A stretch of DNA of 64,000 bases from Pseudomonas laurentiana (GTDB lineage: Bacteria; Pseudomonadota; Gammaproteobacteria; Pseudomonadales; Pseudomonadaceae): contig NZ_BMQU01000003.1 of NCBI RefSeq assembly GCF_014648275.1, positions 62,001-126,000 of the forward strand. The letters run 5' to 3'. The first letter of the stretch is position 1. Every line of letters begins with the position of its first letter. The position numbers and the translations under genes are program-made. The notes below the pieces were generated by a model, which worked only from the letters and a program-made list of their open reading frames with translations, had not been told where the DNA came from and ran no database searches. Shown piece by piece: positions 21,317 to 29,274 of the stretch.

Positions 21317-21981
21317 CCGCGACCAATGTTCGACAACTCCTCGCCAATCGCAAAACCGATCCGACCTACCAGCCACCGGCTGAGCCAGGCCATGTACCGA
21401 TTGACCCAGCAACCCAGCAGGTGATCGAGGATTTGTTCCTGCGGTTGCGCGGCGCCTGTGGTGCTTGGCGCCAATCCTGGCCAACACCTTCCGTGATGGA
21501 TGCGGCCAAGCTGGAATGGCTTGGCGAGTTCATGCGTTCCGGGATCACTCGCCTCGAGCAGATCGACCACGGCATGCGCGTGCTGAGCGCGAGCAAGTCC
21601 GCGTTCGTTCCGGCGCCGGGGGTGTTCGTCAGTTGGTGCTTCGCGCCGGAAGGCCTGGGCCTGCCCAGCGTCGAAAAGGCTTACGCCCAAGGCCTGCGCA
21701 ACTGCCATCCAGCTATGCGTGGATCGGCGAAGTGGATGCATCCAGCCGTTTACCACGCAACTGCTGCCGCCGGTTTCCATAGTCTGCCGCTGATGTCCCG
21801 TGAGCTCGGGCTGATCTGCTTCGAGAAGCACTACCTGGTGCAGTGCAGGAAGATTTGGAAAGGCGAGAGCCTGGGGCCGGTACCGGTTGCCGAGCTTGCT
21901 GCACCGCCCGCGCCACGCACTCTCGATGTGGGGCGTGCCGCGCTGCAGGCGCTGCGTGCGGGTCGAGGTGCACGCGCATGA
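21313..21981 (+). CDS. P-like replication protein (helicase loader)
   Basis: 222 residues from a GTG overlapping the previous stop (GTGA). The central part FLRLRGACGAWRQSWPTPSVMDAAKLEWLGEFMRSGI and CHPAMRGSAKWMHPAVYHATAAAGF match lambda P-type proteins, which recruit host DnaB. It is directly downstream of the O-like gene with translational coupling. Confidence in the family comes from both sequence pattern and position. Confidence 0.85.
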   Translation: MTATNVRQLLANRKTDPTYQPPAEPGHVPIDPATQQVIEDLFLRLRGACGAWRQSWPTPSVMDAAKLEWLGEFMRSGITRLEQIDHGMRVLSASKSAFVPAPGVFVSWCFAPEGLGLPSVEKAYAQGLRNCHPAMRGSAKWMHPAVYHATAAAGFHSLPLMSRELGLICFEKHYLVQCRKIWKGESLGPVPVAELAAPPAPRTLDVGRAALQALRAGRGARA

Positions 21982-22181
21982 CCGATCCGATGCTGGCTGC
22001 GCCCGACCTCACCGAGTACCGCTGGGCGCTGTATGCCTGCGGTCACCTGCTGGACCTCACCAATAAACCCCAGCCGCCTGTTGGTCTGTATCGCGACGAA
22101 GCATCGGCGCGAGCTCACGGCCTGCGTATGTGGCCATCCACTTTCACTGTCATCGATCTTCACGGAGACGACCGCCAATGA
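21978..22181 (+). CDS. Small phage protein after P
   Basis: 67 residues: MTDPMLAAPDLTEYRWALYACGHLLDLTNKP, then a RARAHGLRMWPSTFTVIDL-type ending. ATGA overlaps on both sides place it firmly in the replication operon. No domain recognised; conserved in Pseudomonas phages as a hypothetical. Confidence 0.68.
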   Translation: MTDPMLAAPDLTEYRWALYACGHLLDLTNKPQPPVGLYRDEASARAHGLRMWPSTFTVIDLHGDDRQ

Positions 22182-22474
22182 AGCAATCCAAGCTGACCAA
22201 AGCCGCGCGCGGCCGGGAGTGCCAGGTGCGCATTCCTGGTGTTTGTAACGGCAATCCCGAAACCACCGTGCTGGCCCATTACCGCATGTCCGGTACCTGC
22301 GGTGTCGGTATGAAGCCGAATGACCTGCAGGGTGCGCATGCTTGCAGCGCCTGCCATGACGCCTGTGACGGGCGCAGTCAGTTGATCAGTCGCGCCGAAG
22401 CCCGTCAGCACCACGCCGAGGGCGTAATGCGTACCCAGGCCCTGCTGATCCGTGAGGGGGTGATTGCCGCATGA
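22178..22474 (+). CDS. DUF1364 protein (YbcO-like putative nuclease)
   Basis: 98 residues: MKQSKLTKAARGRECQVRIPGVCNGNPETTVLAHYRMSGTCGVGMKP then GAHACSACHDACDGR. Two Cys pairs (C15/C23 and the HACSACH cluster) form a zinc-bound HNH-like core as in DLP12 YbcO. It lies in the position of nin-region nucleases and is coupled by ATGA overlaps. It is likely involved in processing recombination or replication intermediates. Confidence 0.85.
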   Translation: MKQSKLTKAARGRECQVRIPGVCNGNPETTVLAHYRMSGTCGVGMKPNDLQGAHACSACHDACDGRSQLISRAEARQHHAEGVMRTQALLIREGVIAA

Positions 22475-22899
22475 AGACCGCCCAGCCAGCGCTATTCGGC
22501 ACGAAGAAGCCCCGCGCCAAGCCCGTTGACCGCGAAGGTCTGGAGCAGGCCGCCCTGATGCGGGAGATCGAGCTGCGCTACCCGCAGGTCTTTGAACTGA
22601 TCTACCACGTCCCGAATGGTGGTCACCGGCACAAGCTGGTGGCGGCCAAGTTGAAGCAGCAGGGTGTGAAGGCCGGTATCCCTGACCTGGTGCTGACCAT
22701 GGCGCGCGGTGGTTACTTCGGCCTGTATATCGAGTTCAAGGCAACTATTGAGCCTGCCCCTGTGTCGGCCAGTCAGTCGGCCTGCTTGCGCCGGTTGAAC
22801 GAGCAGGGCTACCTGGCAGTCGTTTGCCGGGGGCACTTCGATGCGATGGAGCAGATCCGGGCCTACCTGCGCATGGCGCCGACCGTGGTGGCCGCATGA
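22471..22899 (+). CDS. VRR-NUC domain nuclease
   Basis: 142 residues. The PD-(D/E)XK core of the VRR-NUC family is visible: E24/E29 region (ALMREIELRYPQVFELIYHVPNGG), GIPDLVLTMARGGYFGLYIEFKA (D...E-x-K) and QSACLRRLNEQGYLAVVC. Phage relatives are thought to act like Holliday-junction or structure-specific nucleases. ATGA coupling on both sides. Confidence 0.88.
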   Translation: MKTAQPALFGTKKPRAKPVDREGLEQAALMREIELRYPQVFELIYHVPNGGHRHKLVAAKLKQQGVKAGIPDLVLTMARGGYFGLYIEFKATIEPAPVSASQSACLRRLNEQGYLAVVCRGHFDAMEQIRAYLRMAPTVVAA

Positions 22900-24188
22900 C
22901 GATGGCGGTCGCGTTCTCCGATGCCGAGATTCGTCGGCAGGCGGCTGACCCGTCGGCGGTGCTAATGCGTGATCCTCGTCACCCAGGCTTGTATTTCCGG
23001 TTCACCGAAGCACGCCCGCGTGGTACCTGGTATCTGGTGGTGCGCAAGCGCTGGAACCGGATCGGCGCCTATCCTGACCTGCCGACCAAGACCGTGCTGG
23101 CTGCGCTGCCGGACCTGCGTCAGCGTCTGGCGAGCGACACCCAGGCCAGTGCTGCCGTTTCGGCATGGAGCACGCTGGGGGAACTGCTGGCCTGGTACAG
23201 CGACCGCATGAGCCGAGATCGCAGCCTGTCGGCCAAGCGCAAGGCCACGGCCAAGTCGGCGATTGCTTGCCACCTGATTCCACGTGTAGGCGGCTTGGCC
23301 TTTTCCGACGTGCGCCACGGCACCCTCGACGCCCAGCTGATGTGGCCGCTGCAGGCCACCCTGTCACTGGAGTTCGTCCGACTGATCTTCGGTTTGCTGG
23401 TGGTGGCCTGTCGTCGGGCACACACGCTGGGTCTGATCCCGAGCAACCCGATGGCCGGGATCAAGTTCAGCGACTTCTCGAAGGCCAAGATCAAGGCGAA
23501 GGCTGCACGGCTGCGTGGTGTGCAGATTGAGCCGCTGCTTGCTCAACTGGAGGGTGTATGGGCGGAGGAACCAGCCGACGCGATGCTGGCCTTGTTGATG
23601 CTGTGCCACGGTACCCGCGTCGGTGAGACCCGAATGGCTCAATGGCCACACTTCAGCCTGGCCGAGCGCAAGTGGCACATCCCGGCTGAGCACACCAAGA
23701 CGCGTGTTGAGCATTCGCTGCCGCTGACCGACCAGGCGTGCGTCCTGCTGACCCAATACAGAGACACCCAGCTCGCCAGTGGCTACACCGGCCAGTACCT
23801 GTTCCCGGCCCGTAACGGCAAGGGCATGAGCGAGGGCCAGGCCAGCGCCGTGTTCGCCCGACTGGGGAAGGGCGAGTGGACCAGCCATGACCTGCGCAAG
23901 TTGGCCCGCACCGGCTGGGCTGACCTGGGTATCGACTTCCTGATCGGCGAGATGCTGATCAATCACGCGATGGGCCACAACGTGCAGGCCTATATCCACA
24001 CCACGGTCGAGGAGCGTAAGCGCATTGCCCTGGAGCAGTGGCACGCCCATTTAGACGGCAAGGGTTTGATCCTCATTCACGGGTTGAAGGAGGGTAGAAA
24101 CGAAGATTCGCGCAATGCGCTGGAAGCCGCGCAGAACAAGGGCTGCGGCACCATCAACAAAACAACCATAGGCGAGGATTCGAAATGA
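22896..24188 (+). CDS. Second tyrosine recombinase inside the replication operon
   Basis: 430 residues, ATGA-coupled to the VRR-NUC gene. The C-terminal catalytic set is complete: Arg in CHGTRVGETRMAQW, Lys region HIPAEHTKTRVEHSLPL, H-x-x-R in SHDLRKLARTGW, then LINHAMGHNVQAYIHTT with the nucleophilic Tyr. The N-terminus holds a SAM-like core-binding domain (LGELLAWYSDRMSRDRSLSAKRKATAKS). It is not the phage integrase, which is at the left edge, so it probably resolves phage multimers or acts on another site. Confidence 0.88.
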   Translation: MTMAVAFSDAEIRRQAADPSAVLMRDPRHPGLYFRFTEARPRGTWYLVVRKRWNRIGAYPDLPTKTVLAALPDLRQRLASDTQASAAVSAWSTLGELLAWYSDRMSRDRSLSAKRKATAKSAIACHLIPRVGGLAFSDVRHGTLDAQLMWPLQATLSLEFVRLIFGLLVVACRRAHTLGLIPSNPMAGIKFSDFSKAKIKAKAARLRGVQIEPLLAQLEGVWAEEPADAMLALLMLCHGTRVGETRMAQWPHFSLAERKWHIPAEHTKTRVEHSLPLTDQACVLLTQYRDTQLASGYTGQYLFPARNGKGMSEGQASAVFARLGKGEWTSHDLRKLARTGWADLGIDFLIGEMLINHAMGHNVQAYIHTTVEERKRIALEQWHAHLDGKGLILIHGLKEGRNEDSRNALEAAQNKGCGTINKTTIGEDSK

Positions 24189-24388
24189 TGATTTTGCTCG
24201 ATCCGGGTAGCGGCCTGGCGGTGAATCCGCAGGACATCAGCACCATGCGCATCGACCAAGTGCAGAGCTACGAAGGCGTCGTCCTGTTGCTTCAGATTCG
24301 GATGCGCACTGGCGAGCAGTTGACCATCAGCGGGCACCGGGACCGGCCAGTGTCTCTGCTCCATAAGCAGCTGCTGGAGGCGAAGTGA
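24185..24388 (+). CDS. Small hypothetical phage protein
   Basis: 67 residues from MMILLDPGSGLAVNPQDISTMRI, alternating strands ending in a short helix (HKQLLEAK). It resembles a small beta-barrel but has no named domain. ATGA overlaps with both neighbours keep it in the early operon. Confidence 0.65.
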   Translation: MMILLDPGSGLAVNPQDISTMRIDQVQSYEGVVLLLQIRMRTGEQLTISGHRDRPVSLLHKQLLEAK

Positions 24389-24702
24389 ATAAAACTCACG
24401 GACCCGCCTTCAAGAAGGCCGTGATCGAGCTGGATCGGTGCCCAGCATGCCGGGGGATGGCAGTCATCAAAGGGGTGTTTCACGAGATGGCCTGCGTGCA
24501 GTGCAATGCCTCTGGCTGGGTGGTGGCAGCGACTGGCGAGGCGTTGCCGGTTGATGAGTTGGTTACCCAGTTGAGTCTGCGGTTGCAGGCCGCTCAGCGA
24601 CAGATCGAACAGTTGAACAAGCCAGCGCTCATGGGGCCGGCTGCGCAGTACCAACAGAACAACCGTCGCGGTGCCGGCGGAACGAATTACACCGGGGATT
24701 GA
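24385..24702 (+). CDS. Zinc-ribbon-like small phage protein
   Basis: 105 residues (GTG start in a GTGA overlap). Two Cys pairs CPAC and CVQC, 17 residues apart, would bind one zinc ion (DRCPACRGMAVIKGVFHEMACVQC is split by a short beta hairpin). The rest is helical with a disordered C-terminus. Probably a nucleic-acid-binding accessory protein; function unknown. Confidence 0.72.
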   Translation: MNKTHGPAFKKAVIELDRCPACRGMAVIKGVFHEMACVQCNASGWVVAATGEALPVDELVTQLSLRLQAAQRQIEQLNKPALMGPAAQYQQNNRRGAGGTNYTGD

Positions 24703-24712
24703 GGGGAAGGAC

Positions 24713-25291
24713 ATGATCTACAGCAGCGTACTCGCGGCGGTCGTCTCTGCCCTGGCTGCAGAAGCGATCGACAACACCAGTAAGCAGGCCTGGCAGAAGC
24801 TATACGAGCCCGGCAGCGAAGACGGCCACGACATGGCCACCTTGAGCAGATCGCTCGAGCGGGGCGAGATCAGCCGTATGGACGCTGATTGCTGGGTGTT
24901 CGCCCGGTTGCATAGCCAGCTGAAGCCGCGCCACTGGGATGTGTTGGTGGCTAGGTTCAGCACGCATAAGGGCCGAAAGGTTCAGTCGATCAGCCGCCTG
25001 ATCCCAATGGTTGCGTCTCATGCGCCGAAGCTGTTCATCACCAGCGCCGTGACGGCCTGGGCGATTCCGAAGATGAAGGGCGTCGATGGAAAGCGGTCGA
25101 GCGACATCATCGTGTTGCCTGCCCAGTTCTACGACATCAACCGCTGGGACCCGGATGCGAGACCAGAGCGGACCCGTCGGCGCTGGAAGAAAGGTATCGA
25201 AGATGTGCTGGAGGAGATGGTCGGGGAGGCTTTGGAGGCGGCAGGAGGTATTCTGAACCACGAAGGCTTGTCGCTGGAAAATGCCGCTTGA
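24713..25291 (+). CDS. Candidate late-gene activator (Q-like position)
   Basis: 192 residues from MIYSSVLAAVVSALAAEAID; GGGGAAGG lies before the ATG at 24713. The protein is helical with WVFARLHSQLKPRHWDVLVARFSTHKGRK, which resembles phage antiterminators and sigma-like HTH proteins. It is the last gene of the early operon and precedes a terminator and the lysis and packaging genes. That is where Q-type regulators lie. Function inferred mainly from place. Confidence 0.6.
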   Translation: MIYSSVLAAVVSALAAEAIDNTSKQAWQKLYEPGSEDGHDMATLSRSLERGEISRMDADCWVFARLHSQLKPRHWDVLVARFSTHKGRKVQSISRLIPMVASHAPKLFITSAVTAWAIPKMKGVDGKRSSDIIVLPAQFYDINRWDPDARPERTRRRWKKGIEDVLEEMVGEALEAAGGILNHEGLSLENAA

Positions 25292-25362
25292 CATCAAATG
25301 GCCGCATGGCCGATTATTTCTTCATCCTGTCATTCCTATGCGTTGCTGAGGAGTGACCCCAA

Positions 25363-25387
25363 AGCCCGGCAATTGTGTCGGGCTTTT
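25363..25387 (+). terminator. Intrinsic terminator at the end of the early operon
   Basis: AGCCCG-gcaattgtgt-CGGGCT is followed by TTTT. It lies 71 bases after the Q-position gene and would need antitermination for late expression. Confidence 0.8.
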
Positions 25388-25442
25388 GCGTTTCTGGTGC
25401 CTTTGAATCATCCTTGTCGTTCTTACGCTAGGAGTGACTCTT

Positions 25443-25979
25443 GTGGATAAGGAAATGATGGGGATGCTCAAGCCGGAAGTCAGCAGGCTTTTCGGGGAGA
25501 TTGTGGACACCGCGATAGCGCATGGCGGCGCGGAAAGGCACCTAGAATTCTCAACCCCGTTAAACTCTGAGTACTTTGCATATGGCGGCGAGATTGCGGT
25601 GTTGCTCGAGGAGCATTTCCCCAACGCGGAAATCTTTGCAACTCTAGATGTTGAAGCCTTGCCCGAGATGCTTAACGTGAAGGTTGTCTATCCTCCACGG
25701 TACGAAGTTGATGCGCGTGATGGGCGATGGTTCGTTGATTCCCCCTTTGAAGACTGTTGGTACTTCGAGGTGGCAAATGGCGAGAGCGCTAGGTCTTTGG
25801 CAAAACTTCTAAACGGCTCTCCGTACGCGAGGAATCTCCGTCGGCTTAGACCTAGCGTTGGCACTGACGAAGCATCGTTGAGGCTTTTGTTGCTCGGCTT
25901 CCGTGGTCAAGGAATCGAAGTGACCACCTTCGCCCACAAGGGTACTGGGATATTCGATAGAGACAATCTCCTTAAGTAG
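25443..25979 (+). CDS. Hypothetical cargo gene between two terminators
   Basis: 178 residues from a GTG at 25443 with AGGAG eight bases upstream; an in-frame GTG at 25434 is less well placed. It begins MDKEMMGMLKPEVSRLFGEIVDTAIAHGG and holds aromatic-rich segments (DGRWFVDSPFEDCWYFEV). It is AT-richer than its neighbours and bracketed by terminators at 25363-25387 and 26010-26038, the classic moron layout. Function unknown. Confidence 0.7.
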   Translation: MDKEMMGMLKPEVSRLFGEIVDTAIAHGGAERHLEFSTPLNSEYFAYGGEIAVLLEEHFPNAEIFATLDVEALPEMLNVKVVYPPRYEVDARDGRWFVDSPFEDCWYFEVANGESARSLAKLLNGSPYARNLRRLRPSVGTDEASLRLLLLGFRGQGIEVTTFAHKGTGIFDRDNLLK

Positions 25980-26009
25980 ATGCTGCTGTTGACTGTATGC
26001 GCCTTTTTG

Positions 26010-26038
26010 AGCCTCGGCATTAGCCGGGGCTTTTTCTT
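26010..26038 (+). terminator. Intrinsic terminator before the holin gene
   Basis: AGCCTCGGC-atta-GCCGGGGCT (one G-T pair), then TTTTTCTTTT. It closes the cargo gene ending at 25979. Confidence 0.88.
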
Positions 26039-26067
26039 TTGTGCTCCCCGAAAAGGGAGGAATTGAG

Positions 26068-26391
26068 ATGCCAAACATGCCCGAGAAGGATCCTGGCCTG
26101 TGGGCCGCTGTGCTCGCCTGGGTGCTGGCCCACCAGCCTCAGCTTTATGCCGCCGGCTTGTCCGTCGCAATCGCCGTCCTTCGGGTGGTATACGGCGGTG
26201 GTACCCGTCGGCAAATGCTTTTGGAGGGCGCGCTGTGCGGCCTAATCACCCTGGCCTTGGTACCGCTGCTCGAGTGGATGGGGCTGCCGCAGGGTATGGC
26301 TACATTCGCCGGTGGCGCTGTCGGCTTCATGGGTGTGGAGAAGCTGCGTGGATACTCCGATCTGTTTCTGTCCCGCAAAGCACAGGGGTGA
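26068..26391 (+). CDS. Lambda-family holin
   Basis: 107 residues; GGAGG precedes the ATG at 26068. It has three hydrophobic segments (about 27-40, 55-70 and 74-90) and a charged tail: VLAHQPQLYAAGLSVAIAVLRVVYGGGTRRQMLLEGALCGLITLAL. The pattern fits holins of the lambda/phage_holin_3 family that control timing of lysis. It is placed before packaging and separated from the endolysin (47414), as in several Pseudomonas phages. Confidence 0.82.
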   Translation: MPNMPEKDPGLWAAVLAWVLAHQPQLYAAGLSVAIAVLRVVYGGGTRRQMLLEGALCGLITLALVPLLEWMGLPQGMATFAGGAVGFMGVEKLRGYSDLFLSRKAQG

Positions 26392-26394
26392 AGC

Positions 26395-26715
26395 ATGTCT
26401 CTACCTGATGCACGCAAAAAGCCGAGTCTATACGGCCATCGCTGGCAGCAGGCCCGCGAAGGCTGGCTGCGTAAGAACCCGTTGTGCGTTCGTTGCGAGA
26501 AGTCAGGCATAAACAAGCCGGCCACCGTCGTCGACCACATCAAACCACACCGCGGCGAAATGTCCTTGTTCTGGGATCGGACCAACTGGCAGTCGCTGTG
26601 CACCAACTGTCACAGTTCCTACAAGCAACGCCTGGAGAAGTCAGGACGCGAGGTTGGGTGCGACGTTAGCGGCAGGCCGCTGGATCCACGGCACCACTGG
26701 AATCGGCCCTCCTGA
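26395..26715 (+). CDS. HNH endonuclease beside the terminase
   Basis: 106 residues: the HNH core is complete (LCVRCEK...VVDHIKPHRGEMSLFWDRTNWQSLCTNCHSSY), with two Cys pairs for zinc. HNH proteins next to HK97-type terminases are needed for specific DNA cleavage during packaging in several phages. It starts four bases after the holin stop. Confidence 0.93.
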   Translation: MSLPDARKKPSLYGHRWQQAREGWLRKNPLCVRCEKSGINKPATVVDHIKPHRGEMSLFWDRTNWQSLCTNCHSSYKQRLEKSGREVGCDVSGRPLDPRHHWNRPS

Positions 26716-26851
26716 AAGCCTCCGGGCGCTGCGGGGCCCCATGACCCAGGGTAGGGGGGGTGAAAATGTTTTTCTTGAAACCTTTCCTGACCGTTCGCCC
26801 CCCTTCGTGCGCAAAGCCGCGAAATGAAATGATTTTTTTTGGGATCAAAAA

Positions 26852-27319
26852 ATGGCTGGGAGACGACCGACCCCGACAGAGCTGAAGCTGGTCAGGGGGA
26901 ATCCCGGCAAGCGCCCGATCAACAAGAAAGAGCCACTGCCAGCCAAGCGCATCCCCAGCACTCCGGCTCATCTCACGGATGAAGGTCAAGTGGCCTGGGG
27001 GCGACTTACTGTCCTGCTCGATCGCATGGGCGTGCTCACTGAAGCAGACGGCTTTGCGCTTGAGCGACTCTGTGATTGTTACTCCGAGATTCTCGCTTTG
27101 CGCGAACTTGTTGACGCCAATGGGCGAACCTACGAGACCACCAGCACCCAAGGTGAGTTGGTGATTAAAGCGAACCCGGCTGTTGCCATGCTTGCTGACG
27201 CCGACCGACGCTTTAAAAGTTACCTGGTCGAATTCGGCCTCACCCCAGCCGCCCGATCTAAAGTCCAGATAAAAGCCGATGACGACCAAGAAGACCAGTT
27301 CGCGGAGTTCTTCGGTTGA
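26852..27319 (+). CDS. terS: Terminase small subunit, P27 family
   Basis: 155 residues: MAGRRPTPTELKLVRGNPGKRPINKKEPLP, then LTDEGQVAWGRLTVLLDRMGVLTEADGFALERLCDCYSEI. This is the typical P27/terS start and helical core. It recognises the packaging site and overlaps the large subunit by 41 bases. The 136-base gap before it is T/A-rich (AAAATGATTTTTTTTGGG) and may include the cos or pac region. Confidence 0.9.
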   Translation: MAGRRPTPTELKLVRGNPGKRPINKKEPLPAKRIPSTPAHLTDEGQVAWGRLTVLLDRMGVLTEADGFALERLCDCYSEILALRELVDANGRTYETTSTQGELVIKANPAVAMLADADRRFKSYLVEFGLTPAARSKVQIKADDDQEDQFAEFFG

Positions 27320-29087
27320 GGATCCTGCTACCCAGTATGCGCGTGAAGTGCATTCCGGTGAGCGAGTCGCCGGGCCGGACATACGAAACGCATGCGCCCG
27401 TCATCTGAAGGACTTAAAGGAAGGGCATAAGCGTGGGTTGGTTTGGGATCTGGAGGAGGCCAATAAGGCCATTCGGTTTTACCGCACGGTCCTAAAACTT
27501 AACGGCGGTGAGTTCGAAGGCCTGCCATTTGAGCTGTTGCCTTGGCAGAAATTTATCGTCGGCAGCATTTTTGGTTGGAAGACCAATGATGGCTACCGGC
27601 GCTTTCGCGTGGTTTACGTCGAGAGCGGGAAGGGCTCAGGAAAGTCACCGTTAGCCGCCGGAGTGGGGCTGAAAGGCTTGGTCGCAGACAATGAGGCACG
27701 GGCCGAAATCTACGCAGCGGCGACGAAAAAAGACCAGGCGATGATCCTGTTTCGAGATGCCGTTGCCATGGTGCAGCAGTCGCCGGAGCTGACGAAGCGC
27801 CTGGCCTGCAGTGGCACCGGCCAAAACATCTGGAACCTGGCTTACCTCAAGGCCGGGTCGTTTTTCCGTCCGATCAGCTCCGACGATGGTCAGTCTGGCC
27901 CCAGGCCGCACATGGCGCTGATTGACGAGGTGCATGAGCACAAGACCAACCTTGTCGTGGAGATGATGCGAGCCGGCACCAAGAGCCGTAAACAGGCACT
28001 GATTTTCATGATCACCAACAGCGGCTCAAACAAGCGCGGACCGTGCTGGGAGTATCACGAGTACGGGGCCAGGGTTGCTTCCGGCGCGCTGATCGACGAC
28101 GGTTTTTTCGCCTACATCTGTTCGCTGGATGAGGGTGATGATCCGATCAAGGATGAAAGCTGCTGGTTCAAGTCGAACCCGTCACTGCAGGACGCCGACC
28201 TACCAGGCATGAAGTACCTGCGTGAACAGGTGACGGAGGCGCGAGGGATGCCGAGCAAAGAGGCGATGGTTAGGCGGCTGAACTTCTGCGAGTGGACGGG
28301 CGCCGAATCGCCCTGGATCTCATGGGATGTTTGGAGCCAGGCCGAAGAGCGCGTACCGATGTCGGTCCTGCGAAATCGCCCGTGTGTGGGTGGACTGGAC
28401 CTGTCCAGCACCACCGACCTGACATCCTTCGTGTTGCTGTTTTATCCAACCTATGAGGATCCGCACTGGCGGCTGCTTCCGTATTTCTGGATTCCCGATT
28501 TCGAGCTGGATAAACGTGAAGCGAGGGACAAGGTGCCTTATGCGGCCTGGATCAAGTCGCGGGATCTTGAAACAACGCCGGGTCGAGCCATCAGCAAGCT
28601 GCACGTACTTCGCAGGATGCAGACCATTTGTGACTTCTTCCAGGTGGACAAGATTGCTTTTGACCGGTGGCGTATTGAAGACATGCGTCAATTGATGACT
28701 GAGTACGATATCTCGCTGCCGCCGCTGGTTGAATTCGGGCAGGGCTTCAAGGATATGGGGCCAGCGGTAGACGAGTTCGAACGCCGTTTGCTTGGGATGG
28801 CAGAACTCAGGCCTGAGGGTGGCGATTCATCAGATGAACTCTTTGATGATGCACCCCCAGTCGAAACGGTGGAGTCCTTGCGTCATGACGGTAACCCAGT
28901 CATGACCTGGTGTGCGGGTAACGCGGTGATCGTTTCTGATCCGGCAAACAACCGCAAAGCAGACAAGGCCAAGGCTACCGGGCGAATCGACGGGATTATC
29001 GCGGCCATCATGGCGACCGGTATCAGCGGGGCAGTCTCATCCGGTAGCAGTGGTACATCCATCTATGACGAAGGAGTCGGGGTTTGA
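27279..29087 (+). CDS. terL: Terminase large subunit, HK97-type
   Basis: 602 residues. Walker A-like YVESGKGSGKSPLAAG lies at about 111-127 and Walker B MALIDEVHEH at about 213. The nuclease domain begins near GGLDLSSTTDLTSFVLLF, with a conserved Asp, and continues to FDRWRIEDM. The ATPase motor translocates DNA and the nuclease cuts it. The start overlaps terS; the long overlap suggests the true start could be slightly downstream. Confidence 0.95.
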   Translation: MTTKKTSSRSSSVEDPATQYAREVHSGERVAGPDIRNACARHLKDLKEGHKRGLVWDLEEANKAIRFYRTVLKLNGGEFEGLPFELLPWQKFIVGSIFGWKTNDGYRRFRVVYVESGKGSGKSPLAAGVGLKGLVADNEARAEIYAAATKKDQAMILFRDAVAMVQQSPELTKRLACSGTGQNIWNLAYLKAGSFFRPISSDDGQSGPRPHMALIDEVHEHKTNLVVEMMRAGTKSRKQALIFMITNSGSNKRGPCWEYHEYGARVASGALIDDGFFAYICSLDEGDDPIKDESCWFKSNPSLQDADLPGMKYLREQVTEARGMPSKEAMVRRLNFCEWTGAESPWISWDVWSQAEERVPMSVLRNRPCVGGLDLSSTTDLTSFVLLFYPTYEDPHWRLLPYFWIPDFELDKREARDKVPYAAWIKSRDLETTPGRAISKLHVLRRMQTICDFFQVDKIAFDRWRIEDMRQLMTEYDISLPPLVEFGQGFKDMGPAVDEFERRLLGMAELRPEGGDSSDELFDDAPPVETVESLRHDGNPVMTWCAGNAVIVSDPANNRKADKAKATGRIDGIIAAIMATGISGAVSSGSSGTSIYDEGVGV

Positions 29088-29272
29088 ACATCATCGCAAT
29101 TGCAGCGTGGCTGGCTGGTCTGGTCGGCTTCGGCCTGCTGGTCGGCGGGGTCGCTCTGATTCATGTGCCCACTGCTTTTATCATTGCGGGGCTTGGCCTG
29201 ATTGGCTGGGCCTGGCTGGCTGACAAGGCTGCCGCCCGCGCTCAATTCAAACGCAATCCCGAAGGGGGCTGA
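29084..29272 (+). CDS. Small two-TM protein between terL and portal
   Basis: 62 residues from a TTG at 29084 overlapping the terL stop (AAGGAG 8 bases upstream). Two hydrophobic helices (about 5-22 and 27-45) fill most of the protein, with a basic tail. Small membrane proteins at this position occur in other HK97-module phages; role unknown. Confidence 0.65.
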   Translation: MNIIAIAAWLAGLVGFGLLVGGVALIHVPTAFIIAGLGLIGWAWLADKAAARAQFKRNPEGG

Positions 29273-29274
29273 GC

